64,000 nt of DNA, taken from NCBI GenBank assembly GCA_013397695.1, contig VYZI01000128.1:784478-848477 (forward strand), in the 5' to 3' direction. The notes beneath the pieces were generated by a model. It made no database searches, was not told where the DNA came from, and was given only the letters and a program-made list of their open reading frames with translations. Below, piece by piece: positions 13,150 to 26,600 of the stretch. Numbering within the stretch: position 1 is the stretch's first letter; each line of letters starts with the position of its first letter. Position numbers and translations under genes: made by a program. This stretch comes from Centropus unirufus (taxonomy: Eukaryota > Chordata > Aves > Cuculiformes > Centropidae).

Positions 13150-13290
13150 CATCGCAGTTTGTACCCATTGCCCCTTGTCCTGCCACCGGGCACTTGGCCA
13201 GCACCGAATTCTGTCACGAGGAGATCTGCATAACCAAATCCTTCAGAGCAAGGTCAGAACAGATCCCTCACCATGTCCCTCTTCAGATTA
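13150..13290 (-). mobile_element. CR1-type LINE fragment, minus strand
   Basis: The segment CAGTTTGTACCCATTGCCCC followed by TTGTCCTGCCACCGGGCAC (13155-13193) matches the antisense of the CR1 block that reads 'GTGCCC...GGACAAGGGGCAATGGG' on the sense strand. Similarity fades after about 13200, and the outer limit given is approximate. It lies about 95 bases from the poly-T contig join. Confidence 0.75.
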
Positions 13291-16200
13291 ATTTTTCATT
13301 TGAGTCAGTGAAAAATATGTGATTATTTCAAAATTAATCAAAATTAAAATGAGCTGCATGCTGATGTTCAACTTCTTTATTTGTCCCTGGCTGGATGAGC
13401 ACCCAACAAGAGCTTGGACAAACACATTGCACTTTCCATGTACATTAACACATTTATTGAGTTGCTAAACTGATCCCAACCTTACACAGAGTTTGTCTGA
13501 CCAGGGTCGGACCTGGATGTTGCCTAGGCAGGGGCCACAATAATAAATACTTTTATTTTCCTAGAAAGATAGACCTTAAACCCCCCAAAACACAGGTATC
13601 TACTCTTTAAGCAGCCTCAGAAAGGAGATGGAGAAGAAACTGGCCAGGAAAAAAGAACACACGTGGCTAATATAATTAGACCTACAGAGGCAAAACTATG
13701 ATTGAACTAGAAATTTCAGCCAGATCTTCATTCCAACATTTCATTTGGAGCTTCTAATTTTTATAGGAAATTCTATTTTATGCTGTGTTTCTCTCCTCCA
13801 GTCAAAAGTGATCTGCTTGTCACCAAAACCTCCCAATGTGCACCAAACTCACAAGTTGCTACGCATGGGCTTTCATGTTGCCGAGTTGAAAAACTCATCC
13901 AGATATCAATCTTGCCAGTTCTGATTTTTTTTTCAGCAATATTTTGCTAATTACTTTTAGGCTAATTAATGCTGTGTATTGGTCTCTCTCTGCGTGCCCT
14001 GGAGCCATTTGTTAAGCTATTTTAGTACAGAGAGTATTTTGCTACTCGTTAGGTTCCCTACCTGGCACCATGATGGATGCTGGGAGAAAGGCTTGAGCTT
14101 CTGGTGTTTCCCTGCAGGGTTTGAATCCCTCCTGCAAACTTTAGGCTGCAGCTCAGTTTGAATCTAAAAAAGCATGCTGAATCATTGGCAGGTTTGGTGC
14201 AGCTTGTGTCTGTCACACAGTAAGGGACTGTTTTTGTTGAATCTTGAAAGAAAGACCTTTGTGTTCTTGGTGGCTTGCCACAGGATACTGAGCGCCCACG
14301 TCAGGACACTCATTTTTCAACACTTTAAAACTGTAAATTATACCTGAAAATACCAAATGCAATTAAAGTGAATATTTCAGAGTCTCTCGCTGCTGCTAGC
14401 CACTGTTTCTCCCAGTCATCATCATTTGTGACTTAAGGATCAGCATGGGAGCTCAGCGGCAGAGGCTGCACAGCAGCTTCCATCCTGTCAGAAGAAATTT
14501 AATCTTTAAAGCTGCGCTCAGAACACAGGTCCTGGACAAACACCAGTATAATGCAACGAAGAATCAGGCCCTTAATATTTAATCTAACATTCAACATTTA
14601 AACGCGAAGTCTTTTATTCTCGCTGGATCAGAACAGATAGCCTCTAGCTTGGCAAGGTTACACAGTTAGAATTTCACATGTCAGTCAGGTATCACTTCTC
14701 TGGATTTCGCTGATCCGAGTATCAGACTCAGCAGTCAATGTTCACCTCGAACTAGGTTCCTGGGCTAGACCCCAAAGATGAAAGAGTAAGCAACACAATC
14801 CTCCTGTCTCCCTCATAAAAGCAGGGACACTACTGTCCAGCATAGAGCACCACACTTACCAGGATAGTCTTGGCTAACGAAGGGATGAGATCAGGAGATG
14901 GACAATAATTAATGGATATGCCAGGAGTCACTCATGGGCTGCCCATGGGATCCTCTGGGTCACCCTAGAACTGATGGCACTGCCTTTACTCTCACATTCA
15001 CTTCTGCACACGTTCACTCATTCAGTTCTTCCACACGCCAACTGCACTTTGAAAGGCCTTTTCTTCTGAAATACAATCAGTGGTGAAAATTACTGTTACA
15101 CAGTCGTGTCAAGAAGGACCACGCAAACTCACCAAGAACCTCAGGCCCTAGGCATAGACTTCCATTTAACTGTTCCAAACACCAAAGACTGCTCAAGCGT
15201 CCTGTCTCATCTCCTATCTAAAATTTCTAATTGTCATGGAGAAGCTCTCATTAAATGCGACCTCACCTCTAGAGCACATTCTTTCCATCAGTCCACAAGA
15301 ACTTAGGTTTGGCAGCCAACCAAGCAAAGGCCACTCCTCCACTTTCCCTGAAGTCTAGGATGTTGTGTGCTATGTGTTTTGTTGCTATGTTTCCAAGCAC
15401 AGCAATGCTCCCCTGCTCCCTGTTATTGATAATAGCTCCTGTAACTCCCAGTCTCCTCGCATTTACCATTAGTCCCTAGTTACAGGCAAAACCAAGGCCC
15501 TAGAACAGTAAATAATACACTTAGCGTTTCTTACTGTGTGTCTCGTCTGAATTTCAGCAACCTTTATCCTCTAAAGTGAGAAACGCAACTTTGAATTGCA
15601 ATCTACGTGTATCTGACACAATGACATGCCACAGCTTTAAGACGAACAGATTCATCTGTTCTACAAGAACTAGAAGAAAATGGTCATAGGTCAAAAAGAC
15701 AGAAACGATGGCAGAAGACACTTTCTCTGTTAGTTCATGTATGAAAGTGTTTGACATTTAAGAAGCTTCACTTTTCTCCCTTTCCAGCACAAAATAAGTA
15801 TGATCGGCTAAGACATACCTTATCCTGGAAAACAACCAGAATTGTAAGGTTGTGTTTGGTGAAAACAATATTGCATAAATAATTAATTTTGTGCTAAAAT
15901 CTTAATTCTGAAATACCATAAAATAAATACAAGATAAGGCTTTGGTATTTTAGAAGATATTCAAATGGACACCATGAAAGACGTTTTCTAGTTTCAGTGC
16001 TTACTTTCAATTATTGCTAAACCTTTGGAAAAAATCCTTTATATTTAGGTCCATTAAAGAGATTGGATGGCTTCATAACAGCTTGAGCTCTTGAACTTGT
16101 AACATTCATAAATAACTTTTTTTTTTAAGTCTGCTGTTCACCATTACTCAATTGCAGAAAACAGTTGCAGCCTGTTTAATTCAGAGGATATTGACTAATC

Positions 16201-19200
16201 ACAGTATCTCCACATTCTTTTCACAATTAATTACAACAAGATGACAATATGATATTTAAATCAAGGCAGCAAACAAGTCCAGTCGATCCAAGCCAAGAAG
16301 AAAGTATTCGGTGACCTGAAGAGCAAGCTTTATGGTTTTGTGATTTTTCAGATTTTTGAGGCAATTTGTTTCTCTTCAAAGTTACCAGAAAAATATTTTC
16401 ATGCTGGTAGCTAAAATTATTATCTATTTTATAAAGAACACACAGAAGACCAAAGATGTCTAACAAAGGTTGCAGAGGGGAGTCTAATTCTAGTGTTTCA
16501 TAATTTAGTGTTTTGAAAGCAAAGAATTTAAAATCACTGTTTTTAATGTGATGCTTGTATGTTTAAGTTTTTTACGCATATATAAAGTTGCTAAAGCTTC
16601 ATTCATGGCCAAAAATTAGTTTCTTCTTAGTAACTACGTCAATATCATCTAAGCTTGTAAACACAGCAAATAAACTCTGAAGAGAATGCAGACAGAGTTC
16701 CCATTACAGAGGAATCCCAATGTATTTCAAAAAGCCAAAGTAAACAAAAGGACACAATGAAAAATAGATCAGTTCTAACCACTTATTTTCAGATCTTAAT
16801 AAGTATGTTTGATAATGGATGCAGAAAGGATTACCATACTATCACATGCAATGAACAAAACCCAATATTTGAGACAGTTCTTATGAATTTCCTGTCTTGT
16901 TCCGATTTGATTTTTTTGCACTAAGTGCAGAATTCCATTTAGCAGTACAAGGAAAATATTCCCATGTCCTACAAAATTTCATCAAAACCTTTGTTTCTGC
17001 CCCACCCCATTTCTACTCTCCCATCTCGCTCCATATAGCAATGAATTCAAATCATCTACAGAAGAAAGTAACCTCGTTCCATGTTGAATTATGGCACTGG
17101 CTCAATTGTTTTCTAGTGACTAAATTAGGGAATGTTTTTAGTTTTCACAGCCCTCTGTTATCCCTCCTTTAAGTCCTGTACTTATGCTATATTTTACTGC
17201 TTAGTCCTTCTTTCAGGGTAAACGGTACCATGATAAAACCAATCTCAGCTTCTTTCTCTAATGAAGAACCATGACACGCACAGTTCATGGATGAGGAACG
17301 CCCTCAGAGGACTGACCTGTCTCCATCTACTAGAAGTTAAGGAGCAGCCTGTCATATCCTATGTGTTCAAAAAGCTCCACTTCCACCTCAGCATCCAAGA
17401 TGTCAAAATAAGTGGTCCAAATATTTGGCTTTCAGAGATCTTTCTTCCGTTTGAGAGCCAGGATCCATGCCAACATGTGCTCATGTGCACTCATGCGCAC
17501 ATTCACCTTGCGCAGGACTGTTGTGCCACAGCCAAATCCTATCCCATGTTTTCCAGTCAATGGCTCTTCCCGGGAATTCTTTTTAAAAGGTCAACATAAA
17601 GAAGTCCTATAAAAATGTATGTAGCTTCTAAGTGGAAGCAGGGATTTCCAATGAGTCCAGATGATGAACAAACTATTGCATACAGGTGAAACTGCCCTAC
17701 ACAGAAAGCCAGGCTCCCTGCTAAATACTCTCCTAGAAGTGCTACTTTTAAAACAAAAAATTCTTATAATTTTAAGCCATGTCATTGTAGACAAAACCCA
17801 CATTGTCCTAGTAATAATCTTTTTTAAGCTAGCAATAATCTTTTTTTTTCACAGCACTTTTTTCTCCAGCAATTTGTGAAAATGAAAAATATGAGCGAGT
17901 CAAGCCCTAACACTTACAGGCACCAATGGCTTAATTATTTAACAATTCCTGGACTGCTGATACTTCCAGCCTGTGGACTTAGTTACAAGCTCAGACCTAG
18001 GGAATTGTGTTACTGAAAACAGATTATTAAATAATGAAATACAGGCTTTGAAAAGCCTCCGAGATGTTTACCTTCAGGAATAAGACTAGCATTAAGAGAT
18101 TTCTTATAAAATATTGAATGAATTAAGGGACTTCCTTTTTCTGTATGCAGAGGTTACATTTATATCCCCTCACTGCACAGCAGCCTTAGGCAACACAACC
18201 TGACTTGACATTCTCTTGCCGTGAAAAGGATGAAATAATCAGTTTTTTTTCTACATGAAAGGCAGACAGGACTCTTCCTTCTACTCTTCACTTGTTCTCT
18301 AGGCTCCCCGCTTGAGTAGGGCTGTAATGATTGAACTGAAAGCCCCAGAAAGACTGCGTGACTTTCAGTGGATTTTAAGCGTATGTGGGTTTATTTTCTG
18401 GCATTGAAGCTAACAGTTGGTTTTGAAGGTCATAACTGAAACAGCCCTAAACCATGTCAAGCCACACAAGCTTTGTTATAGCAAGGTCTGGGCCATCAAT
18501 GAGCACACAAAGAGACTAAAGGCCTGCAGGGTCACTTGCTAGGTCAGACAAAACCAGTGAAGGTCAAGAAAAACAGGTTGCCACTCTGACTCTAAAAGTT
18601 CTCATTGAGGAAAAAAAAAAAAATCAAGAAAAAAATAAAAAAAAAATCACACCAGGAATATACAAATACATAGCAAATACATTCCTCTAATTTTCTCCCT
18701 TATGCAAGATAATCTTCAAAAAAAATAAATAAAATCTTCTCAACTGGAAGGAATTACAACCTAGGCTTTGTAAAACTCTGGCTCACACCTGACTTTGTGA
18801 TCCATTAGCAGCCCTGCAAAGGTCACATTTTTGACGGAATCTTTTTTGTCATAGCCACATCAAATCTCAGAATTCTAAGTCTTTCAGCAATCCTAGCTTC
18901 AAGGAGCCATCAGACTCTTTCCCAGAATCACTCTTATCAAATACTGGTGGCCTGCTCCTGTCACTGCACCTTTTCCTGACACAGAGAAAGTATTTGGCTG
19001 GGACAGCGGCGTGATAAGGCATAAAAGGGTGCACGTACAGCGCCAGGTGCGGGCTGTCAAGCACCAACTCTTGCTTTCTCCACCTCTCCCAAGCCTCCCG
19101 AAGAGTGAGCCAAGTTTGGCTGGGGAGCTGGGTAACTGCTTTAGTGATAACTGCGACAGCAACAGGTGACGTGGCTGGAATCCTCTGTGTTACTGACACC

Positions 19201-22200
19201 AAATTTGACCCTGTCTGGTGGTAATGTCAGCTATTGTGGGATGTGTAAAACATTGAGTGCAAAAGGATTGAGATATCCTTTTTTCAGCCATAATAACTGC
19301 AGTTTTTGTAGCCCTTGGAAATAGAATTAGGGATAGTTTCTTTGAGGTATGAGGTTTTTCCTTCTCTTCCCAAGTCTCCTTGCTTGAGGATATTTGACCT
19401 TGCGGGGAAGGACTGGGAAGGAGTTTTGCGACCTCTCCAGGACTTCACTGTGGAGGTTGTGAACCATCGATGGGACACAGGAACCCCCTCCTTTTCATCT
19501 TCTCCCATACTGTCCCATCCCAATGAGCACAGGCTCATTGCTCGCACCTTTCCTGGGACCTGCTTACCATGGACAACTATTCTGGCATTTGACTGGGCAA
19601 AGGGTGGAGAGTTGATGTTTGAATCTGGTGGAAGGAATACAGCCTTCCTCCTCTCTATTCCTCTCCCAGGCTGGTGTGGAAAGGCTTGTCCTGCTTGTCC
19701 AGGAGGATAAGGGAGACAGAAAAGCAGGAAACAGCAGAATGAGAGTGACCACCCCAGGGTATGTCATTTAGACCATGCCCAGTCTTGTAATTCATGCTGA
19801 AAGAATTAGTACAAAAATACAGTCATGGACATTCCGATGCAGAAATATTCAAGCTCTCAGTGCAATTATTTGTTTGCTATATTGGTTTTAGGCTGGTGTT
19901 TAAAGAGACAAGACAGTGTTTGACCCCCAGAACTCAAATTTTAGCTGAATAAGTCATGTCTCAGAGAGAAGAAAACAAAGTAATGGGATGACTGTCCAAA
20001 GCCTAATGATGAGTCCAAAAGGCTGCTTAAAATAATGGCATTAACACTTTGGTGTCAGCAGCCTTGCAAAGGAAAACTCCAGGCTCTCAAGCCTGACAGA
20101 AACATGCCACTCAGATAAAGGAAAAAGAGGAAGAGGGAGAAGTCTTCTCTTTCACCAAAAATGAAATAATTACAACCTTCCTCGAAGTACAATATAAAGG
20201 ACTCAAGCCTAGAATTAAGTAACTTAAGTTGATTCCCCAAAGGGATCAACTCTGCCAACTTTAGTCAGACCTAGCAGATCATCCCATCATGATGTCAATA
20301 ATAAACTGTACTAGTTGAGAACAGGAAAGTTAACAAAACAAAGCCATTACTGAATGCTGTACAACTAATATGTGAAAATACTTTTTTCAGAATACTTTTA
20401 TAGATTATTTTCAATATTAAGCTTGCAACTACTCGTAATTACACTATTTTCCCAAAATAATTGTACAATATAATTCTACCACCTCTTCCTGCTCTGTGTT
20501 CTGTCTTTCTTTTGGTACTATTCCTGATGATGTCCAATTTTATTTGGTGGATTGGCCTCATAACTATACCAATTCACATGTTGGTTTTTTTATTTCCTAG
20601 ATATTTTAGCACTAGAAAAGAACATATTATACTGCAGCACCAGTTCCTCTTACTCTAGGGCATAGAGAGGAGTGACCCACGCAGTTTTGGTTTAAGGCCC
20701 AATGCAAAAGTTTCTAAATAAGGATCCAGGCACAGGATTTTGACCTGGCCTGACTTCTGCAGAGACAAAAATAAGGCTTTTTACCAATTTCTGACATGGA
20801 CCAGGAAGAGTTTAAACACAGTTTAAGACAGTTTTATATACTGAATTAGTGCTTAATAACTCTCTGCCTTTCAATGACTCCATCTGTCATGGCCCAAGCA
20901 CTCTTTGAGTCTGTCTAGAGGTGGTAACTCCCCTTGTCCCTACTGAGGCCAAAAGGATTTTTACAGTGCCTGAACAGCAACTCAAAACAGCTTCCCAGAA
21001 GAATGTATTATTTGTTCTTCCTTTGAAAGGTCTGTAGCACAGAAAAAGTTAAAAAAACCAGATCCGCACATAAGTTTTTTCCTTTAACTATATCTCAGCC
21101 TTTTCTCCTATGGAACAGCTAATTCCCCTCATCCTAAGCTAATCATCATATGCAATAGGGGATCATATCAAAAGGCCTCGATTCTTCACTATGATTAAAA
21201 GACAGATAAGGAAAAGCTCAAGGGGATCACTGCATAAGAGGGTACCTCTGCCTCACACTAACACAAAGGAAAGCCAAAAAAAAGAAAGTAAGAAAAAGAA
21301 AATCAGACCCATTAGGGTCTAGATATACATCCAACAAAATTTTGAAAGCCTTGTCAGACTAGTCAGCTTTCATTTTTATGGACATCCTGGTCATGTCTTT
21401 TTCCGAATCCCTAATCTCCTTTTGTTTTCCCTGTAAGAAGTCATTCCCAATACTTGTTCCTCTACAGTCGCTACTCCCATGACGTACTCCCTGTCAGAGT
21501 TTCTCTCTGTACTTGTAACCTCAGCTGGGATGTACATTGTTTGGCATGGGATGTGTGGCTTACACAAGTGTCATTAATTCTTGATACATCTGCAAAGCTC
21601 TTGATCTTTCCCTTAGTCTTTTAAGCAAACTTTTGAAAAAGGAAAGGGAAAGACAGGTTACGACGTTAATTTATCTTTGTCTGCCAGCAAAGCAACCAAT
21701 TGGCAAAATTCTGTCCCATTTCTGCATGCCTGTGCAAGTGAGGAATAAAGAAACACTCCCTAATTCTATTTCCAAGGGCTACAAAAACTGCAATTATTAT
21801 GGCTGAAGAGAGTCAAGACTATTTAGGGCCAAGTGTAATTTCTTATTCAAGAAAAAAAGTGTTTTGTTTTCTAAGATGGAATAAAGGACAATAAGACACC
21901 TACAAATGACTTCTCTAGAAAAGTAGTGACATGTCATAGATGTCTGTTAGATTACTTGCGCAATCATTATTTTATTTTTTTTTTTTTTTTACAGATTATG
22001 CTTTGCTGCACTGTAAGAAAGCAAGCCAGTGTCCACAGAAGGGTAGAATGACCAAGGTTGATTTCCCTTGCAGTTTATACACACGGTCCTTGAAACAGAT
22101 TTTGCCAAAGCTCTGCTTAAATCAAACTAAAATGCAACTGTTAACCCTTCATAGCTGTAAACGCAGGTAAAAAAGTCTTTCCATAAGCGAAATCCAGTAT

Positions 22201-23160
22201 AACTGTAATTGTTCATGTTTGATGATCTATTCCAATACAGGAAACATCTCAAGTATAAACACACAGCATTTACTGCCACCAGAGCAGCATAAACTTATCT
22301 AACAGATGCAGAACATCATGTGCCAAAGAGGAATTAAAAAATTACATTCACTTTCCTAGAACATCAGATCACCTGTGATGAGGGGACATTCATGACGCAT
22401 TTATCAGAGAAATCCACACAGCTGGAGGATGAAGGAAACCTTACCAAATGGATACGCAGAAAGGGCTCAGGCTCTTTCCTTTCATATGCTGTATAGTGGG
22501 AAAAAAAAAAGAAGTTTTATTTAGAAAATTAGTGGTCTTCTGAAGCCCTAGTTTGTTATCAAATTTTTTTAAGGTCATTTCAATTGCTTACATGCAATTT
22601 CTTTTTCTCCATCAGTTTTTTCACCTAAAGACATAAATTATGTCTTCCATTGTATATCATTATGATGCCTTCTTGAATTAATTTAAGATACAAGAGGCAG
22701 CATTCCATACTTCATTTATCTCAAAGAACTGTATATCCAGGAAGTGACCTGCAAGTATAACAGATGGCCTAATTTTTATTTTCTTTAATAATATAGGCAG
22801 GCATTGTTCATGTGTCAGAATCGGTTACGCACAATGAACCTTTGAATAATGGTCCAGGACATCCAGATATGTCCGATAGTTGGGCCAAGACATTGTAGCC
22901 ATCTTCAATATTGATTCAGTCTATGACTGGTTGGTGGAGACTTTTGTCAAGTATTTTCAGACCTGAGTCTTTATTAACATGGATTAAAATTGTCTAGCAA
23001 GAACAGATGGTAACAAGAAAGATGAGAAAAACAGATCTTTTGGTTTGCAAGAGAGATTCTTTCTTCTTCTTCCAGGGACTATGAAGTATTTTTAAGATGC
23101 ACTGAGCTCCAAGGAGCTTGGAAACATGCTATTTAACCTATATGGCTTAAATACCCTTTG
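13291..23160. other. Intergenic; no gene recognised
   Basis: Between two CR1 fragments there are many short frames, the longest at 19315-19710 (131 codons, +) and 18867-19202 (111 codons, -). Neither shows a known domain, a splice context or an internal motif that would support a gene. Low-complexity A-rich sequence occurs at 18608-18650 and a T19 tract near 21972. Confidence 0.7.
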
Positions 23161-23612
23161 CAGAATCACAAAATGGCCAAGGTTGGAAGGAACCTCTGGA
23201 GGTCACCTGCTCCAACCTCCCTGCTCTAGCAGGGTTATCTAGAGCCTGTTGGCCCAGCACCATGACCAGGTGGCTTTTCAAGTATTTTCCAAGGTGGGAG
23301 AGTTCACAGCCTTGCTCAGCAATGAGCACCAGTGCTCAGTCACCCTCATATTAAAAAAACGCGGTTTTACTGCTATTCAGACGTCTTCTGCGTTTCAGTT
23401 TGTGCTGATTCTTGCCCTGGCACTGAGCACCACTGAAAAGAAACTGGGTCTATCTTCTTCGCACCCTCTTTTCAGGTGTTTGTATACATTGATAAGATTC
23501 TCCTTTCAGCTTCTCTTCTCCAAACTGAAGAGTACCACTTCTCTCAGCCCTTCCTCATAACAGAGTCCTTCAATCATCTTAGTGGCCCTTGGCTGGACTC
23601 TTTCCAGCAGTT
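23161..23612 (-). mobile_element. CR1-type LINE fragment, 5'-truncated, minus strand
   Basis: About 450 bases are the reverse complement of a CR1 3' region. The 3' end is at the left (CAGAATCACAAAATGGCC, then AGGTTGGAAGGAACCTCTGG), followed by GGTCACCTGCTCCAACCTCC, the GAGCACCAGTGCTCAG and CACTGAGCACCACTGAAAAG blocks, a TTGATAAGATTCTCCTTTCAG block and GTGGCCCTTGGCTGGACTC near 23582-23600. A slip in the middle suggests small internal deletions. It is better preserved than the copy at 54.8 kb. The open frame at 23249-23560 lies inside it and is not a gene. Confidence 0.93.
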
Positions 23613-26600
23613 GCAAATAAATACACAAGTTTCACTGTAAAATTGGCAGGGGTTTGCTCTTTGTAATAAGTTAAATTTTGGCGACAAGCTGACTAGCCTA
23701 CATCTCATTACAGCTGATGCCAGGCACAGAGCCAGAGGGTGGCAGTTGTAAAGGACAGGTGGACACCAAGAGCAATCCCCACAGAGCACACAAAGCTGAC
23801 GCAGGGATGAACAGTTGCAAAAATGGACATTTCATTTCCTACTGCAGCATCGCAGAGGAATTGTCCCCTGCAGCATCCCCAAAGAGAAAGAGATGGTAGC
23901 ACATTGGGAAAGAATATGAATACCTTGGAAATTAATCCCCTATATACCCTGAATATATCCGATAAGCTACCCTGGGGCTGATATAGCACTGGCCTGAATC
24001 CAGACTATAAGTTTCCTTAGTCTACAGCATAAAACTTCATTAACTATGAGTTTTTAAAGTAAAGTAAGCTTGACTCACCTTTAAACAGTCACTTTCCATC
24101 ATCCTATACATTTTCACAACATTACCACCTTTTAAAAAAACCCATTAAAAGATAACATTTAGAAGGAAAACATGAAACAATGACCCTGCATCTTTTAAAC
24201 GCATGAGAGATTTTTCTCCTTTCTGTCCGATTTTTAAACTATCCTTATGTTCAACACAGCAGGGCTTTTATTTTGTTCATTCTCTTGAAATCTTCTTTGG
24301 AAGTAGTAAATAAAACCTGTAGGTTTCTTAGTAGACATCTCTTCCATAAATAAACCTTGCTTCCTGCTATTTATTGTGTTTGATTAGCAAGAAATAATTG
24401 CTCTCAGACTTTCATGGCCTGTTGTGGCTCTCTGCTCCCAGGACTTCCCCTTGGCCTGACTTACAAAGGGCAAGAAATTGGCTCTTACACTTGCTGACAT
24501 GTGGCTGCTGAAATCCATAGGGAAGCCATGGAGAGGCGAAGAGCACATTAATCAAAGATAATAGCAAAATACAACTGTCCCTCATTACAAGAACAACTGA
24601 ACAATTCACCCTGATTTTCAAGCAAGCTGGGCCCTCCTGCTTTTATCAGAGACAAACAGACTTTATAATAAACACAAATGCGAAGGGCCGGGTTCCACAG
24701 CACAAGTTTAAATCAGGAGAGGCTGTTCCCGTCAGTGCAGCCAAGCTGGTATATTGGCATGAACACTAACTAGCAAATAATCTGCAGGCAGCGAACAAGA
24801 ATTTTGACAACATGACCACATTTTTTTTTCGCTAGAAACTAGCCCGATTTTTCAAGCAGTGCAAGCAGGATTTGATACCATGTACATACATATTGCCAAA
24901 TTTCAATCATTAATTTTGGAACTGTTCTAGAAATGTAAATAGGCACAATTCTACAAAGGGTTTCACATGAACACTTCGTCTTTCAACCCTCTTTCCCACT
25001 TCCTGCAAGAAATTGTCACTCGCCTAGCCATAGAGGCTCCAGTTAATATCACAGGTAAAATTTTTAAAAGCTACAAAGAAGTTTCCACAATGCATTTGAG
25101 ACCAAATTACAACAGTTATTTTTGTCTATTAATCAGAGTCCCATGGACTTTTTTCAATTTCCATTTGATCCTAGTGTCCTGGTCTCAGTGGGGATCACTT
25201 CTGCTCTTCCAGCTAAACTATTTAGCATTGAACAAAATCCAACCAACACAAAATACTGCAGGAACATTAATTAACAGAGTATAAAATGATTACATGAACT
25301 CAAGGAATTACTCCTACAACTGAATAAACCTTTGCCACTCCTGCCTAAGGAACCCAGCTGTCCCCAATTTATTTGTAACCTCTGCAGAATTTGAGTTCCA
25401 GAAGGAAAGATGACCAGGAGAGGGAGGAGGGGCATGTTGTTTGTTTTCTATACCCATGCCATCAAAAACTATACAGTCTATATTCTTTTTCCCCCCCAAA
25501 AAAAAAACAACCCCACATTCATTTGAGAAGACAGTTCCCAATGAAATAAAGCTGACTGCATGACTATTACTCCCTGAATATTCTGTCAAGAGGGTTGGCA
25601 GAAGCCAAAAGCTGTTACAGAAATTCAGAGCACATCATCTCTACGTGTTTTACTTGCCTCTCTTCAGCCCCTTTTTAGCTTTTGTAGGTCCCATGCCATA
25701 AGAGATAGAAAACCACCCTGATTTTTGTAACATCCTTAGCATAGATCACTAGCACTGTTAGCCCCATTGTTTCTCTGGCTGAGAACATGAGCCTTTAATT
25801 AGCATAAAGACAGATTTACATGATAGTTGATTGACAGAGGGCACAATCACAGCACTTCAAATACTAGCGTAAAACGGTAGAAAAATTCAAAATATCTCAA
25901 ACTGCAAAGAAAAAATATAAATCTACTTATTCTATAACCTTTTAACGTCAGTGTTTGTCGATTTTTCTACACACAGGTTTTAAATGCAACTACATTTGTG
26001 ATTTGTTACTGCGTATTAGTAATATTATAAACCTGTACCAACTTTATTCCCAGACTGATGGACTTTAGTCCTACAATCCTGCCAAGAAAAATATTTCACA
26101 TTCACTGCAGTAAACAAGAGCTCCACAAATGAAGAAGGAAGTCATTTACCAGATGTTACTATTTGTCTTACAAGTCTGTCTTTGACTTTTGCTTATTTTC
26201 TCTTGACCCTGTAGGCTTCTCCCATACACACTTGGCACAGAAAAACAAATGTGAAGCCTTTGAAAGCTGGTTGTTATCCAGCTAAAAAGTGCCTTGAGGC
26301 ACAATACGTATACCTTTCTGGTGTATCAAAAGAACTCCTCATATCATTTGACCACTGCAAAAGGATCATTATATCATGTTCCTGACTTTTCTGAAACTAT
26401 GCCATATACCTTCACAGAACTCCCAGCTTTTGCAAGGTTCTTCAAGATACTGAATAAATAAATAAAATATCCCATCTAAGAAATGCAGTTAAAGTACCCC
26501 ATTCAAAAACAAAGAAAAGGAAGATTAGATGATCTGTTTTTACTTATTATGATATATCCTTGCTTTTAGCAATGAAAGTCTGGAACAATATCACTAATTT

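Noticed and set aside
18867..19202. 111-codon minus-strand frame
   Set aside because: Composition is unremarkable and no motif is recognised; overlaps another frame on the same strand, as expected by chance in a locally stop-poor stretch.
19315..19710. 131-codon + frame
   Set aside because: No domain or homologue recognised, several shadow frames on the other strand, no exon-like borders.
23249..23560. 103-codon + frame
   Set aside because: Lies wholly inside an antisense CR1 fragment and is explained by it.
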